From NCBI GenBank assembly GCA_026169815.1, contig JAPFDT010000022.1, positions 1 to 46,691 of the forward strand: a stretch of 46,691 bases of DNA, written 5' to 3'. Shown piece after piece: positions 26,712-36,024 of this stretch; the first letter of the stretch is position 1; each line of letters starts with the position of its first letter. Below the pieces are notes generated by a model. That model saw only the letters and a program-made list of their open reading frames with translations, was not told where the DNA came from and ran no database searches. This DNA comes from Pseudogracilibacillus sp. (GTDB lineage Bacteria; Bacillota; Bacilli; Bacillales; Amphibacillaceae). The position numbers and the translations under genes were made by a program.

Positions 26712-27044
26712 ATGAAAGAAGACAAATTAGATTTAATTTTACATGAGTTACAGAGTGTAAATACTAAATTAGATAAAATGGATGAACGATTAGGAATAGT
26801 TGAGCAAGAGGTAGGATCTCTTAAGCAAGAGGTAGGAGGTCTTAAACAAGAAGTAGGCTCTATTAAAGACAGATTAGACAGTTTAGAGCAAAAAGTAGAC
26901 GTTGTTTATGAGCAAGCAGCACTTAATACAGAGAAGATTATAGAAGTGCAAGAACTGCACAAACAACAAGATCTAACACTTACTATTTTATCTCGTCGTT
27001 CACTCGAGCAAGAAGCAAAACTTCAATATCAGAGTATTATTTAA
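26712..27044 (+). CDS. small coiled-coil protein (110 aa)
   Basis: A 110-residue, wholly helical, charged protein. Heptad-like repeats EVGSLKQ, EVGGLKQ and EVGSIKD (about residues 34-54) form an evident coiled coil, with more heptads on both sides (LQSVNTKLDKMDERL; LDSLEQKVDVVYEQ). No membrane segment. AAAAGGAGG lies upstream of the ATG. Repeats of this kind occur in many small Bacillus proteins of unknown function, some phage-derived. It converges on the giant beta-helix AAA+ gene across a shared terminator. Confidence 0.78.
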   Translation: MKEDKLDLILHELQSVNTKLDKMDERLGIVEQEVGSLKQEVGGLKQEVGSIKDRLDSLEQKVDVVYEQAALNTEKIIEVQELHKQQDLTLTILSRRSLEQEAKLQYQSII

Positions 27045-27048
27045 TATG

Positions 27049-27098
27049 AAACAAGCTTTACTAAGTAGAAATAGTGTACTTAGTAAAGCTTGTTTTTT
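27049..27098. terminator. bidirectional terminator
   Basis: Perfect 19-base arms (AAACAAGCTTTACTAAGTA at 27049-27067, complement at 27077-27095) with a nine-base loop and a T-run. It lies between convergent genes at 27044 and 27104. Confidence 0.92.
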
Positions 27099-27103
27099 CT
27101 TCT

Positions 27104-30100
27104 TTAATTTATAGGAATATCACTACGATTAATCATTCGTCTTTCTTCTTTTGTTAATGAATCACTATTTGTTTGTGATATTCGATAATCAAGATTTTTA
27201 ATACAAGTTGTTGCGATTTGCTTGGCTAAGCCGGCATTACCAAATGTATGATTTCGATTGTGGTATAGTTGTTCGTAATGTTTTAGTAATACAGTCTGAG
27301 CTTCAGTAGAGAGTTGATACTCGTTTAAGTGTAACTGGGTAATTTCCATTAATTGTTCTGGAGTGTAATCATCAAAGATTAATGTGTCATCAAATCGACG
27401 AGCTAGTCCAGAATTACTTGCTAAAAATTGTTGCATTTCTTGTTTATATCCTGCCGCAAGTACCATAAATTCTCCTGCTAAATCAGACATATGCTTTAAT
27501 AAAACTTCAATAGCTGTATGACCTGGGTCGTGTTTATCTTTGTTTGTTAATGCATACGCTTCGTCGATAAACAATGTACTTCCTAAAGCTTGGTTGATTT
27601 TTTGTTTTGTTTTTGTTTCTGTGCCGCCGCGATATTGATCGACTAATCCGGTGCGATCGACTTCGATGAGTTCTCCGCGCTCTAATAAACCGAGTGCTTC
27701 ATAGATACCTGCTAAAATACGGGCGACTTCTGTTTTTCCTGTTCCAGGATTTCCGACTAATAATAAATGGTTTACTAATTGTTTCGTGTCGCGTCCTTCT
27801 TGTTTATAATAGCGATTTAATGCGACAAGTTCGTTGATTTTTTGTTTTACGTTGTCTAAGCCGATTAGTTGCTCTAATTCAGTTAATTTTTCAGTTAAAA
27901 GTTCTTCATTAATTGGGACATCAAAAGGATTGTGTTGATCTTTTGCTAATAATTTTTCGATATCTTCTGGGATGATTGTAACCATAATATCATCATTCCA
28001 TTCTTCGCGTGGCATGCTTGCTATACGAGAAGAGTGAATTGTACTAATCGAATCGAACATATTACGCATTAGACGAGCATTACTAAATGTGCGGTCACGT
28101 TTTCTATATAATTCCGTTAGTTCTTTATAAAATATTTCCTCTGCCGCTTCATTCATCATATAACCATTATCTTTACATACTTTATGAAAAATATGTAACA
28201 ATTCGTTTGGGTTATAATCAGTGAAATGGAACTTTTCTGTGAAACGGTCTTTTAATCCAGGGTTTGATGCTAGAAATTTGTCCATTTCTTTCGTATATCC
28301 GGCTACGATAACCATGAGTTCGCCACGGTGATTTTCCATAGCAGGGACAAGTGTGTCGATTACTTTTTTTCCAAAATCGTTTGTTGTTCCTGATGGGGAT
28401 TGGGCAAGTGAATATGCCTCGTCGATAAATAAGACACCACCGACTGCATCTTGAATGTGTGTTTTTGTGTTTTTTTCAGTATGACCGACATATTCTCCGA
28501 CTAGATCCTCACGTTTTACTTCGATTAAATGTCCTTTCGGTAATAATGACATCTCTCGGAAGATTTGTCCGATTAATCTTGCAATCGTTGTTTTACCTGT
28601 ACCAGGATTACCTGAAAATACGATATGCGGAGCTACAGGTGTATTGGCAATAAGCCCTCGTCTTTCACGCTCTCGGTGAACTTCAACTGTGTTCATGAAT
28701 TCAGTAATTTTTTCTTTTACATTTGCTAGGCCGACATAACTGTCTAACTCTTGTATGAGTTCGGTTAATTTATTATTGTTCTCTGTTTGTTGTTTCGTTT
28801 GATTTTGCTCAGTTGGTTTTTCTACCTTTTCAGGAAAGCCATTGTCAGTAAGCAGGGGAGCACTTTGTTTATCTACTTTTATTGCTCCTTTTTCATGTCC
28901 TTCTATGACACATTTTTCTATGACTGGTTTAGCATGAATGACTTCAATACCGTAATCTACTCCGTTAATAATCCGGTTTCCTTTTAAAATGACTTGTTGA
29001 GCATGGCTAATCGAAATTTGTTTTTCACCTGTATTGTCATTAAAGTAACAGTATTCTACTAATGATTTATTCGTTGTCTGTAGTAATAGGCCGAGTGCGT
29101 TGTTATCATACACTTTACTATCTAAAATGGATAAAGACGCATTGTCTTTTACAGCAATGACAGGATATTCTACGTCTACATGGTTGTAAAAATCACAATT
29201 TTCTGCTTGCACGTTTGCTTCATTACGCATTAGTAGTCCGTTCATGTGTCCTTTATGAATGTTGCTATTATGGAGTGTGCCATAACTTTTTCCTTCAAAA
29301 GTTAATTGTGCCGCTTCATGAGTAGCCAATTGACTATTATAAATAGTAGCTTCTGCGTTTGTAATGACACATCCGTAACTTGCACCGTCGTATAAGTAGC
29401 TATCTTTTAATGTTAAAAAAGCTTTTTCTTCTGCTTTGATTTGCGCTTGTTCATGATGGTGAATCGTGCTTTTTGAAACTTTAGCTGTTGCTTTATTCAT
29501 TAGGAAAATACCGACGTTTTTTCCATGGTGGACGTGACTTTCCTGTATATGTAATGTGCTTTTTTCTACTGTTATTTGTGGCTTTGTGGCATGATCATAA
29601 ATATGAGATTGTTCGACTAACGCTTGAGATGCATCTCGGATATTGATACCAGTCGTTTGTCCAGAGAATATTTTACTTTGTTTCATATGTAATTTAGCGA
29701 AGCGTAATTTTATTTGATCGGCTTGATGTGATTTAACGACACAATCATGTATGTCAGTCTCGGCATTAAACAAATAAATTCCGTATTTCCCATTTTTAAT
29801 GGTGTTTTTATTAAGTGTTGAGTGACTACTATTTTTTACTTCGATTTGGGCTTTTTCATTATGTGATAATGTACAATTTTCAATAACGCCATTTGTATAA
29901 TAATCAAGTCTTATACCGACTTGTGGGCTGTTCTCAATTGTTGAATAATGAACATGTACAGTCGCTTCATTTTTACCAATTATTTGGGCGCTCGTTTGTG
30001 TTGTTGAGTAACTATTGTTTGTAAAAGTACAATGATGAATGTTAGCAACAGATGCTTCAGTACGCACTCCGTGATGTGCTCCATTGGAAAAGGTAGATCG

Positions 30101-31567
30101 CTCGAGTGTAGCGTGTGAATTACTCACTAATTCTAATTGAGCTACTCCGTTATTTTCATTTATTTGGCTATCGGTAATATGTGCTTTACCACCATTGATG
30201 ACGTATAGACCAATTGAGTTGCTTTTATTTACTTCAGTTGTTTTCATATCAAGATTACTATGATCAACATAAAGTTGCGGAAAAGTTTCATGATCAGCAA
30301 TATAACTTGATTTTATTGTAGCTGATGATGCTTTTTCTAAGAGGATACCGTTTTCTTTTCCGGCTAAAATATAACATTTATTTAATTTAAAATGTGCGTT
30401 ATTAATGGCATATAGTTGTGGTTTGTTATGTTCACGTATCGTTGTATTATTGATATGTACTGTAGATGAGAGTGATATTATACCACTTTTTGAGCCCGAT
30501 TCGATTGTACTGTTGGCAATTGTCGCGTCGCTCTCTTTTTGGAAAACTAATTGTGATTTTGGATGCGATGTTATCGTACTGTTATTGATTTTTAAAATAC
30601 TTTTTTCAGTTGAACGGATGGCTCCACTTGTACCTTGTTCAATTGTCGTTTGATTTATATGTAAGTTAGCTTCTGAACGGCAGTAGATTTGATATGGGGA
30701 AGTGTCAGAACTTCCATGTTGTGCGATATGACAATGATTTATTTGTACGTCAGAATCATGAATAAAAAGCGCACCTTTTTTGCCACTATGGATGTTGGCA
30801 TGTTCTAGTTGGACGACACTTTTATCTTCTATATGAATTTGTGTATCGTCATGTTCGCTAATGTTACATTGTTGCAGTGTCGCGTTACTTCGTTTAATGA
30901 AGATACCTTTATAAGCTCCTGGAAAAATATTGCTCTCGATTAATTTGACGGAGCTGTTTTCTAATACGGTTAGTTGAAATTCTTTGTTGTTCCGAATATT
31001 GGTTGAGTGGATTAATCCATTGGCTCGTTTAAGATAACCAACACCGCGTTGTCCATTTTCAATAGTAGAATAATAAATATCGGTCTGTCCATTTTCGCCA
31101 ACTCTAATTTGACACATGCCGTTATTCTCTGAGAAATGTGCTGAGTCCACTGTAGCTTTACCGAGTATGTTCATACCGATATCATTATTTTCAATAGTAG
31201 AATTTTCTAAAAGAAGTTCTGTATTTTCAAATGCGGTAATACCAAATTTTTTATTATGTTTTATGTGACAGTGATTGATGTGGACGTTGCCATGAATAAT
31301 ATCGACTCCACCTGAAGGGGAGCCTTTAATTGTGATGTTTTCTATTTTTACTTTACCGTTTGTTTTAATCCGAAGTCCATTCATTAAGTTAACGTCTTGA
31401 CGTTTGCCGATTCCTTTAATACTTAATGATTTATTAATAATAAGTTTTTCTTCTACGTAAACATCTGGCTCTAACTTGATGATATCACCGTCATTTGCTT
31501 CATCAATAGCTTGTTGAATCGATGTAAACGAAGAAGCCATCCGATCGACTACTTTTAATGTTGTCAT
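27104..31567 (-). CDS. giant beta-helix protein with tandem CbxX/CfqX-type AAA+ ATPases
   Basis: A 1487-residue cytoplasmic protein. The N-terminus (FTSIQQAIDEANDGDIIKL) is the usual cap of right-handed parallel beta-helix proteins. About residues 20-930 are beta-helix coils. They alternate regularly: a coil with SxIxxHxxxxQ(I/L) then a coil with SxIxxGxxxG(I/V), a two-coil repeat of about 46 residues. A Gln/Asn/Lys linker follows. AAA+ 1 has GNPGTGKTT near 980, LFIDEAY, VIVAGY and NPGLKDRF. AAA+ 2 has GNPGTGKTE near 1270, LFIDEAY and SGLARRF. Both resemble CbxX/CfqX, SpoVK and EccA ATPases. No signal peptide. Proteins joining these domains are known in actinobacteria, to my recollection; the role is unknown. 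It is transcribed alone. Confidence 0.85.
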   Translation of the reverse strand: MTTLKVVDRMASSFTSIQQAIDEANDGDIIKLEPDVYVEEKLIINKSLSIKGIGKRQDVNLMNGLRIKTNGKVKIENITIKGSPSGGVDIIHGNVHINHCHIKHNKKFGITAFENTELLLENSTIENNDIGMNILGKATVDSAHFSENNGMCQIRVGENGQTDIYYSTIENGQRGVGYLKRANGLIHSTNIRNNKEFQLTVLENSSVKLIESNIFPGAYKGIFIKRSNATLQQCNISEHDDTQIHIEDKSVVQLEHANIHSGKKGALFIHDSDVQINHCHIAQHGSSDTSPYQIYCRSEANLHINQTTIEQGTSGAIRSTEKSILKINNSTITSHPKSQLVFQKESDATIANSTIESGSKSGIISLSSTVHINNTTIREHNKPQLYAINNAHFKLNKCYILAGKENGILLEKASSATIKSSYIADHETFPQLYVDHSNLDMKTTEVNKSNSIGLYVINGGKAHITDSQINENNGVAQLELVSNSHATLERSTFSNGAHHGVRTEASVANIHHCTFTNNSYSTTQTSAQIIGKNEATVHVHYSTIENSPQVGIRLDYYTNGVIENCTLSHNEKAQIEVKNSSHSTLNKNTIKNGKYGIYLFNAETDIHDCVVKSHQADQIKLRFAKLHMKQSKIFSGQTTGINIRDASQALVEQSHIYDHATKPQITVEKSTLHIQESHVHHGKNVGIFLMNKATAKVSKSTIHHHEQAQIKAEEKAFLTLKDSYLYDGASYGCVITNAEATIYNSQLATHEAAQLTFEGKSYGTLHNSNIHKGHMNGLLMRNEANVQAENCDFYNHVDVEYPVIAVKDNASLSILDSKVYDNNALGLLLQTTNKSLVEYCYFNDNTGEKQISISHAQQVILKGNRIINGVDYGIEVIHAKPVIEKCVIEGHEKGAIKVDKQSAPLLTDNGFPEKVEKPTEQNQTKQQTENNNKLTELIQELDSYVGLANVKEKITEFMNTVEVHRERERRGLIANTPVAPHIVFSGNPGTGKTTIARLIGQIFREMSLLPKGHLIEVKREDLVGEYVGHTEKNTKTHIQDAVGGVLFIDEAYSLAQSPSGTTNDFGKKVIDTLVPAMENHRGELMVIVAGYTKEMDKFLASNPGLKDRFTEKFHFTDYNPNELLHIFHKVCKDNGYMMNEAAEEIFYKELTELYRKRDRTFSNARLMRNMFDSISTIHSSRIASMPREEWNDDIMVTIIPEDIEKLLAKDQHNPFDVPINEELLTEKLTELEQLIGLDNVKQKINELVALNRYYKQEGRDTKQLVNHLLLVGNPGTGKTEVARILAGIYEALGLLERGELIEVDRTGLVDQYRGGTETKTKQKINQALGSTLFIDEAYALTNKDKHDPGHTAIEVLLKHMSDLAGEFMVLAAGYKQEMQQFLASNSGLARRFDDTLIFDDYTPEQLMEITQLHLNEYQLSTEAQTVLLKHYEQLYHNRNHTFGNAGLAKQIATTCIKNLDYRISQTNSDSLTKEERRMINRSDIPIN

Positions 31568-31837
31568 TAAAATCGCCCCTAAATAAACAACTATTTTCTA
31601 TTATTATGCCACTCCCATTGAGAGAGAGCAAGAGGAATAATGTTAATTTCGCTTGCTTGTGGCAAAATGTGCAATTATGCTGAACTTGTTCTTGTGACAC
31701 GGTAAAAATTGCGTTGATGCAGCAAAACTAGTGTGTGCATTGAGTAATTATTTCGCACAAAAATTTTATTTTCACTTATCTAGACAAGATTCGTGGTAAA
31801 CTAAATATATATTATGGACGGATATTAGGTGATATGA

Positions 31838-32515
31838 ATGCAGAAGATTTTAGTTGTAGAAGATGAACGAGCAATTCGTGAAGTATTGCGTGTTTATTTG
31901 CAGAAAGCAAATTTCGAAGTTGTGATGGTAGAGGATGGTGAAGAAGCTTTTGCTGCTTATTTATTTCATGAACCTGATTTAGTGTTACTTGATGTGATGT
32001 TGCCCGGAAAAGATGGTTGGGACATTTTGCAGCAAATTCGCTCACATAGCCCATGTCCGGTTATTATGTTAACCGCTTTAAGTGATGTGGAGCATCGTTT
32101 GATGGGGTTAAATGAAGGGGCAGACGATTATATCGCAAAACCATTTGCAGGAGAAGAGGTTGTTGCTAGAGTGCGTGCTGTTTTACGTCGGTATGAACCA
32201 CAACAAGTACCTGTTCGCCGCTTTGGTTCTTTAGAAGTTTTTTATGAAGCACATCGAGTCACCTTAGATGGTGTGGAAATAACGATGCGACCACGTGATA
32301 TGGCGTTGTTATTATTTTTATCAGCGAATCCGAATCGAACCTATACTCGTGAGGAGCTAATTGAGCACGTATGGGGTTGGGATTATGAAGGAAGTGATCG
32401 GGCGGTAGATTTGTCAATAAAACGTTTGCGACAAGCCTTACAAGAGTGGCCGACTTCAGAAGGTGAGCTTAGAACAGTGCGTGGGATGGGGTATCAACTT
32501 TATGCAGCAACGTAA
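31838..32515 (+). CDS. OmpR-family response regulator
   Basis: A 225-residue regulator: receiver domain (D9, phospho-acceptor D52 in LVLLDVMLPGKDGWD, K in YIAKPF) and a C-terminal winged helix (RVTLDGVEITMRPRDMALLL in part; SDRAVDLSIKRLRQAL; VRGMGYQL). AGGTGAT lies just before the ATG. It is followed by its sensor kinase with a 14-base overlap, then an HtrA protease, so it may be a CssR-like secretion-stress regulator. That is a contextual inference; the domain sequence does not prove it. Confidence 0.9.
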   Translation: MQKILVVEDERAIREVLRVYLQKANFEVVMVEDGEEAFAAYLFHEPDLVLLDVMLPGKDGWDILQQIRSHSPCPVIMLTALSDVEHRLMGLNEGADDYIAKPFAGEEVVARVRAVLRRYEPQQVPVRRFGSLEVFYEAHRVTLDGVEITMRPRDMALLLFLSANPNRTYTREELIEHVWGWDYEGSDRAVDLSIKRLRQALQEWPTSEGELRTVRGMGYQLYAAT

Positions 32516-33929
32516 CTTAAAAGGAAAAATTCCGTTACAACGTTATTGGACAACGCGCTATGCATGGACATTAGTGATCGGGCTGTTAATTGTTACCTTT
32601 GTTTCCGCATGGTGGATTCGTCAGACGACATTGCAAGATCGTTTGCAAATTATGGAAGTAATGGCAGATGAAATTGCGAATGAAGTTGTCAGTGGAAAGC
32701 CTCGAAATGATCGTGATTTAGCCGATGTTGATGTGCATGATTTTTTAAATGATCCTGGTAAGTATATGAATATAAATAGTAATCCGGCGATATTGATTAC
32801 AAATGTTGACGGAAAGTTATTGTATCAAAATCAAGCGGGGAAACAAAGATCGCTACAATTAAATCCAGTTATGTTGATGGAAGAAGCTGATATTACAGAA
32901 GTTTCTCTGTCTACTAGTTCAGAAGTTGTTTATATTGTCAAAAAGCCGGTTACTGTTAATGGAGTATTGCTCGGCTGGGTTGTGTTATTAGAAGAAAAAG
33001 CGCCGCTTCAAGAAGTGAATCAAGAATACAAACAATTATTTCTCATGGTAGGTGTCGTAGCATTATTTGGTTGGTTAGCTATTTATATTGTTTCTAAACG
33101 GTTAGCAAAGCCGATTACGGAAGTTGCGCATGCAGCGGAACAGATTAAAGATGGTAATTATGATATTTCGTTGCAAGAAGATGTTCGTGAATTAGAAGTG
33201 TATGAATTGCTAGAAGCGTTTAAAGACATGTCACAACGGTTAGAACATTTAGAGAAGTTAAGAACAGAATTACTGGCTGGCGTGACACATGAATTGAAAA
33301 CACCAGTTACGTCAATTAGTGGTCTTGTTCAAGCGGTAAATGATGATGTTGTTACAGATGATGAGGCGAAAGAGTTTTTAACGATGGCATTACAAGAAAC
33401 AAATAAATTAGAAAAGCTTGTCGAAGATTTATTAGCGTTTAATTCATTTGCGACGAACACATTACCATTAGAAATCGAAGCACGTGCGATTAATGAAGTA
33501 ATTACAACAGCGATTGAAAAGTGGCGAATTACGAGAGGGAATGAACATGTCCAAGTAAATATTCGTGCATTACAAAATGATGTATCTGTTAAGGTAGACG
33601 TCATGCGTGTCGAACAAATTTTATTTAATTTATGTACGAATGCGGCAGATGCTCAAATGTCTGAAGCGATAATCGATGTAGACATAACGGAGAGTGAGGA
33701 TACTGTTTATATTGATATAGCTGATGCAGGACATGGTATTGATGTGGATGAACAACCCTTTATTTTCGAGCGTTTTTACCGTGGCAAAACAAAACAGACG
33801 ACTACGAGTGGATTTGGGTTAGGGTTAGCTTTTAGTAAAATGATTGCCGAAGCTCATCATGGTGATTTACAATTAAAAGAAAGTTCTGAGCAAGGCTCTA
33901 CTTTTCGTTTAACATTATTAAAGAAATAA
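32502..33929 (+). CDS. membrane sensor histidine kinase
   Basis: A 475-residue kinase. TM1 (about residues 15-37) and TM2 (about 170-190) flank an extracellular domain of about 130 residues. A HAMP domain (SKRLAKPITEVAHAAEQIKDG), the H-box GVTHELKTPVTSISG (His near 263), N-box NLCTNAADA, G1 DIADAGHGID, F FERFYRG and G2 GFGLGLAFSK follow. The start at 32502 is chosen because a G-rich site (GGGATGGGG) lies before it and it overlaps the regulator by 14 bases. Stimulus unknown; the HtrA neighbour suggests misfolded exported protein, as for CssS. Confidence 0.9.
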   Translation: MQQRNLKGKIPLQRYWTTRYAWTLVIGLLIVTFVSAWWIRQTTLQDRLQIMEVMADEIANEVVSGKPRNDRDLADVDVHDFLNDPGKYMNINSNPAILITNVDGKLLYQNQAGKQRSLQLNPVMLMEEADITEVSLSTSSEVVYIVKKPVTVNGVLLGWVVLLEEKAPLQEVNQEYKQLFLMVGVVALFGWLAIYIVSKRLAKPITEVAHAAEQIKDGNYDISLQEDVRELEVYELLEAFKDMSQRLEHLEKLRTELLAGVTHELKTPVTSISGLVQAVNDDVVTDDEAKEFLTMALQETNKLEKLVEDLLAFNSFATNTLPLEIEARAINEVITTAIEKWRITRGNEHVQVNIRALQNDVSVKVDVMRVEQILFNLCTNAADAQMSEAIIDVDITESEDTVYIDIADAGHGIDVDEQPFIFERFYRGKTKQTTTSGFGLGLAFSKMIAEAHHGDLQLKESSEQGSTFRLTLLKK

Positions 33930-33935
33930 TTTTTG

Positions 33936-33969
33936 TTGACATCATCCTGACACATTGACATGGTATAGT
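33936..33969 (+). promoter_or_regulatory. TGACA direct repeats before the HtrA gene
   Basis: TGACA occurs three times (33937, 33948 and 33956), 11 and 8 bases apart, ahead of TATAGT at 33964-33969. OmpR-type regulators bind direct repeats about one helical turn apart, so these are candidate sites for the adjacent regulator. The -35/-10 spacing is not canonical for any pair, which suits an activated promoter. Confidence 0.4.
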
Positions 33970-34015
33970 AATTAACAAAGGATGAAAAGAATATGCAGAA
34001 AGAGGATATGATATT

Positions 34016-35344
34016 ATGGATGAACAAAATAAGTATAATAATCGTTCGGAAGATGACGATATAATGGAAGAAACGGATGAGGAAATGACAGATTCTGAAC
34101 AAGAGAAAATAGAAGATGTACATGCTCATCCTGAGGAAACAGCAGCAGTTCAACAAGTAGCTGCGACGAATACGAATGATAAGCAGTCTAAACGAGGCTG
34201 GGGTTTTATCCAGATGATTATTGCGGGTATAATTGGGTCATTGTTAACACTAGGTGTCGTGACACAAACTGACTTTTTAGTCCAAAATGAACCTTCATCA
34301 GATGTACAAGAGGTGGGTAAAGAAACATCATCATCAAAACCGACAAAGGTATCGACTAATGACATGGACTTGAGTGATATTATTGAACAATCGACTGAAG
34401 CAATTGTCGGTATTACAAATTTTGGTGAACAACAGCAAAGTCCTTTTCAACCGGAAACAGGTGAAATAGAACAAGGAACGGGTTCTGGTGTTATATATGA
34501 TGTGACAGATAAAGAAGCATATATTATTACGAACCACCATGTTATTGATGGAGCAAATAAAGTGAGTGTGTCATTATACGACGGGGAAACAGTCGAAGCG
34601 AAATTAGTTGGAACAGATCCATTAACAGATACTGCCGTCATTAAGATTAAAGGTAAATACGATATTACACCATTACAATTTGGTGATTCTGATGCAGTGC
34701 GTAGTGGAGAAAGTGTTATTGCAATTGGAAATCCATTAGGTCTTGAACTGTCAAGAACGGTTACACAAGGAATTATTAGTGCAGTTGACCGTAGTATTAA
34801 CGTTCAAACGGCTGCTGGAGAGTGGGAATTAGATGTTATCCAAACAGATGCGGCAATTAATCCTGGTAACAGTGGGGGAGCGTTAATTAATAGTCAAGGA
34901 GAGTTAATTGGAATTAACAGTTTAAAAATTGCGAGTAATAATGTAGAAGGATTAGGTTTTGCGATTCCGAGTAATGATGTTGAGTCAATTGTGAAGCAAT
35001 TACGAGATAACGGACAAGTAGAGCGTGCTTATTTAGGGGTTGGCTTACAAGACATTCGTACATTACCATCATTTTACATGCCGTCATTACCTGATGATAT
35101 TAAAGCAGGGGCGCTCGTTATGTCAGTTGATTCATCATCAGCTGCAGGAAAAGCTGGATTACAAGAAGAAGATGTTATCGTTAAAATGAATGATTATGAG
35201 ATTGAAAGTGATAAAGATGTTCGTAAGTTTTTATACAAAGAAGCGGAAATTGGTGATGACATTACGTTAACAATTTATCGAGATAATAAAAAGGAAACAG
35301 TTAAATTGACGTTAACGAGTAATTTAACAGATGAAATTTCCTAA
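34016..35344 (+). CDS. htrA: HtrA/DegP-like membrane serine protease
   Basis: A 442-residue membrane-anchored protease for misfolded exported proteins. An acidic cytoplasmic N-terminus of about 60 residues precedes one membrane helix (WGFIQMIIAGIIGSLLTLGV). The trypsin-like domain has the triad His in ITNHHVIDGA (near 175), Asp in LTDTAVIKI (near 205) and Ser in NPGNSGGALIN (near 286). A C-terminal PDZ domain starts at YLGVGLQDI. Domain order and length match Bacillus HtrA-type proteases. AGAGGA lies ten bases before the ATG. It follows the two-component genes in the same direction. Confidence 0.94.
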   Translation: MDEQNKYNNRSEDDDIMEETDEEMTDSEQEKIEDVHAHPEETAAVQQVAATNTNDKQSKRGWGFIQMIIAGIIGSLLTLGVVTQTDFLVQNEPSSDVQEVGKETSSSKPTKVSTNDMDLSDIIEQSTEAIVGITNFGEQQQSPFQPETGEIEQGTGSGVIYDVTDKEAYIITNHHVIDGANKVSVSLYDGETVEAKLVGTDPLTDTAVIKIKGKYDITPLQFGDSDAVRSGESVIAIGNPLGLELSRTVTQGIISAVDRSINVQTAAGEWELDVIQTDAAINPGNSGGALINSQGELIGINSLKIASNNVEGLGFAIPSNDVESIVKQLRDNGQVERAYLGVGLQDIRTLPSFYMPSLPDDIKAGALVMSVDSSSAAGKAGLQEEDVIVKMNDYEIESDKDVRKFLYKEAEIGDDITLTIYRDNKKETVKLTLTSNLTDEIS

Positions 35345-35359
35345 ATATAAGTTTTATTC

Positions 35360-35396
35360 AAGTAGTGCAAGTGACTTTCCTCTTGCACTACTTTTT
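35360..35396 (+). terminator. terminator of htrA
   Basis: Perfect 12-base arms AAGTAGTGCAAG / CTTGCACTACTT with a ten-base loop and a T-run. Confidence 0.9.
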
Positions 35397-35620
35397 TACC
35401 TTTTGTTAATGATTAATTGAATCAAACCGAGCCATGATAAGAAAATTAGCGATCCTGTATAGACAATGATACTGCCAAAATATAGTAGAAAAGCATAAAC
35501 TAATCCACCTGTATGGTCATCGGACGTATTGGATTCGATGTGTACATCTGTGTAAAGACCGATAATGAAAAATGTTAAGGGTATAGTGGAAAATATTATT
35601 AATGAGAGGAGAAAGTACAA
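35396..35620 (-). CDS. small two-helix membrane protein (74 aa)
   Basis: A 74-residue protein with hydrophobic segments at about residues 2-22 and 42-70 and a polar middle (HIESNTSDDHTGG). The start is TTG, one base beyond the stop of the 22-codon ORF upstream, with GGAAAA as a weak ribosome site, so translation probably depends on the upstream ORF. No family recognised. Confidence 0.5.
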   Translation of the reverse strand: MYFLLSLIIFSTIPLTFFIIGLYTDVHIESNTSDDHTGGLVYAFLLYFGSIIVYTGSLIFLSWLGLIQLIINKR

Positions 35621-35689
35621 TTATCTTTTCCAAAGTAAAATAGAAGCAAGAAGTAAACCGAGTAAACTTCCGATAATCATACATAACAT
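35621..35689 (-). CDS. possible 22-residue hydrophobic peptide
   Basis: ATG at 35689 with AAGGAAG upstream opens a 22-codon ORF (MLCMIIGSLLGLLLASILL, then WKR) ending in TAA immediately before the TTG of the 74-residue gene. It reads as a single membrane helix with a basic end. It may be a real micropeptide, a leader coupling translation, or part of a frame-shifted longer gene. Confidence 0.35.
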   Translation of the reverse strand: MLCMIIGSLLGLLLASILLWKR

Positions 35690-35701
35690 TGAAACACTTC
35701 C

Positions 35702-35905
35702 TTATTGACTGAATTCGCTAAATTCATCTACATAAAGTGCGACATACCCACAGTTTGGGCAAAGTGCTGCTTTGGGTTTAGCAGAAACATTATTAAAGAA
35801 TCCTTTACGTTTTTGAGTAATTTTAATTCCATAAGCGCCTCCTTCCACATTTACTGTGCAGTCTTCTATCATTTTAGTTTGACATTGATGACATAAACGG
35901 TTCAT
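35702..35905 (-). CDS. small zinc-ribbon-like protein (67 aa)
   Basis: A 67-residue protein with two Cys pairs: CHQC near residue 5 and CPNCG near residue 49, spaced as in a zinc ribbon. Between them is a beta-rich segment (VEGGAYGIKITQKRKGFF). Such proteins in Bacillus are annotated as nucleic-acid-binding or hypothetical. TAGGAGGGG precedes the ATG. It heads the minus-strand group that includes the two small membrane ORFs. Confidence 0.75.
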   Translation of the reverse strand: MNRLCHQCQTKMIEDCTVNVEGGAYGIKITQKRKGFFNNVSAKPKAALCPNCGYVALYVDEFSEFSQ

Positions 35906-36024
35906 TTTTACCCCTCCTAATTCTTATCCTAACATAATAACTGAACGACACAATGAGTTTTTAATAGTAGAAAACGTGGTAAGATAGTAGTAAGGGAAGT
36001 AGTTTGATATGGAGGAGGATATAT

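Noticed and set aside
31615-31645. Solitary copy of the repeat core (GAGAGAGCAAGAGG) upstream of the beta-helix gene
   Set aside because: Only ten bases match one variant unit of array B. It is too short to claim kinship in this A/G-rich stretch.
34016-35344. Minus-strand open frames inside htrA and other large genes
   Set aside because: They lack ribosome sites and domains and overlap well-supported genes fully, so they are shadows.
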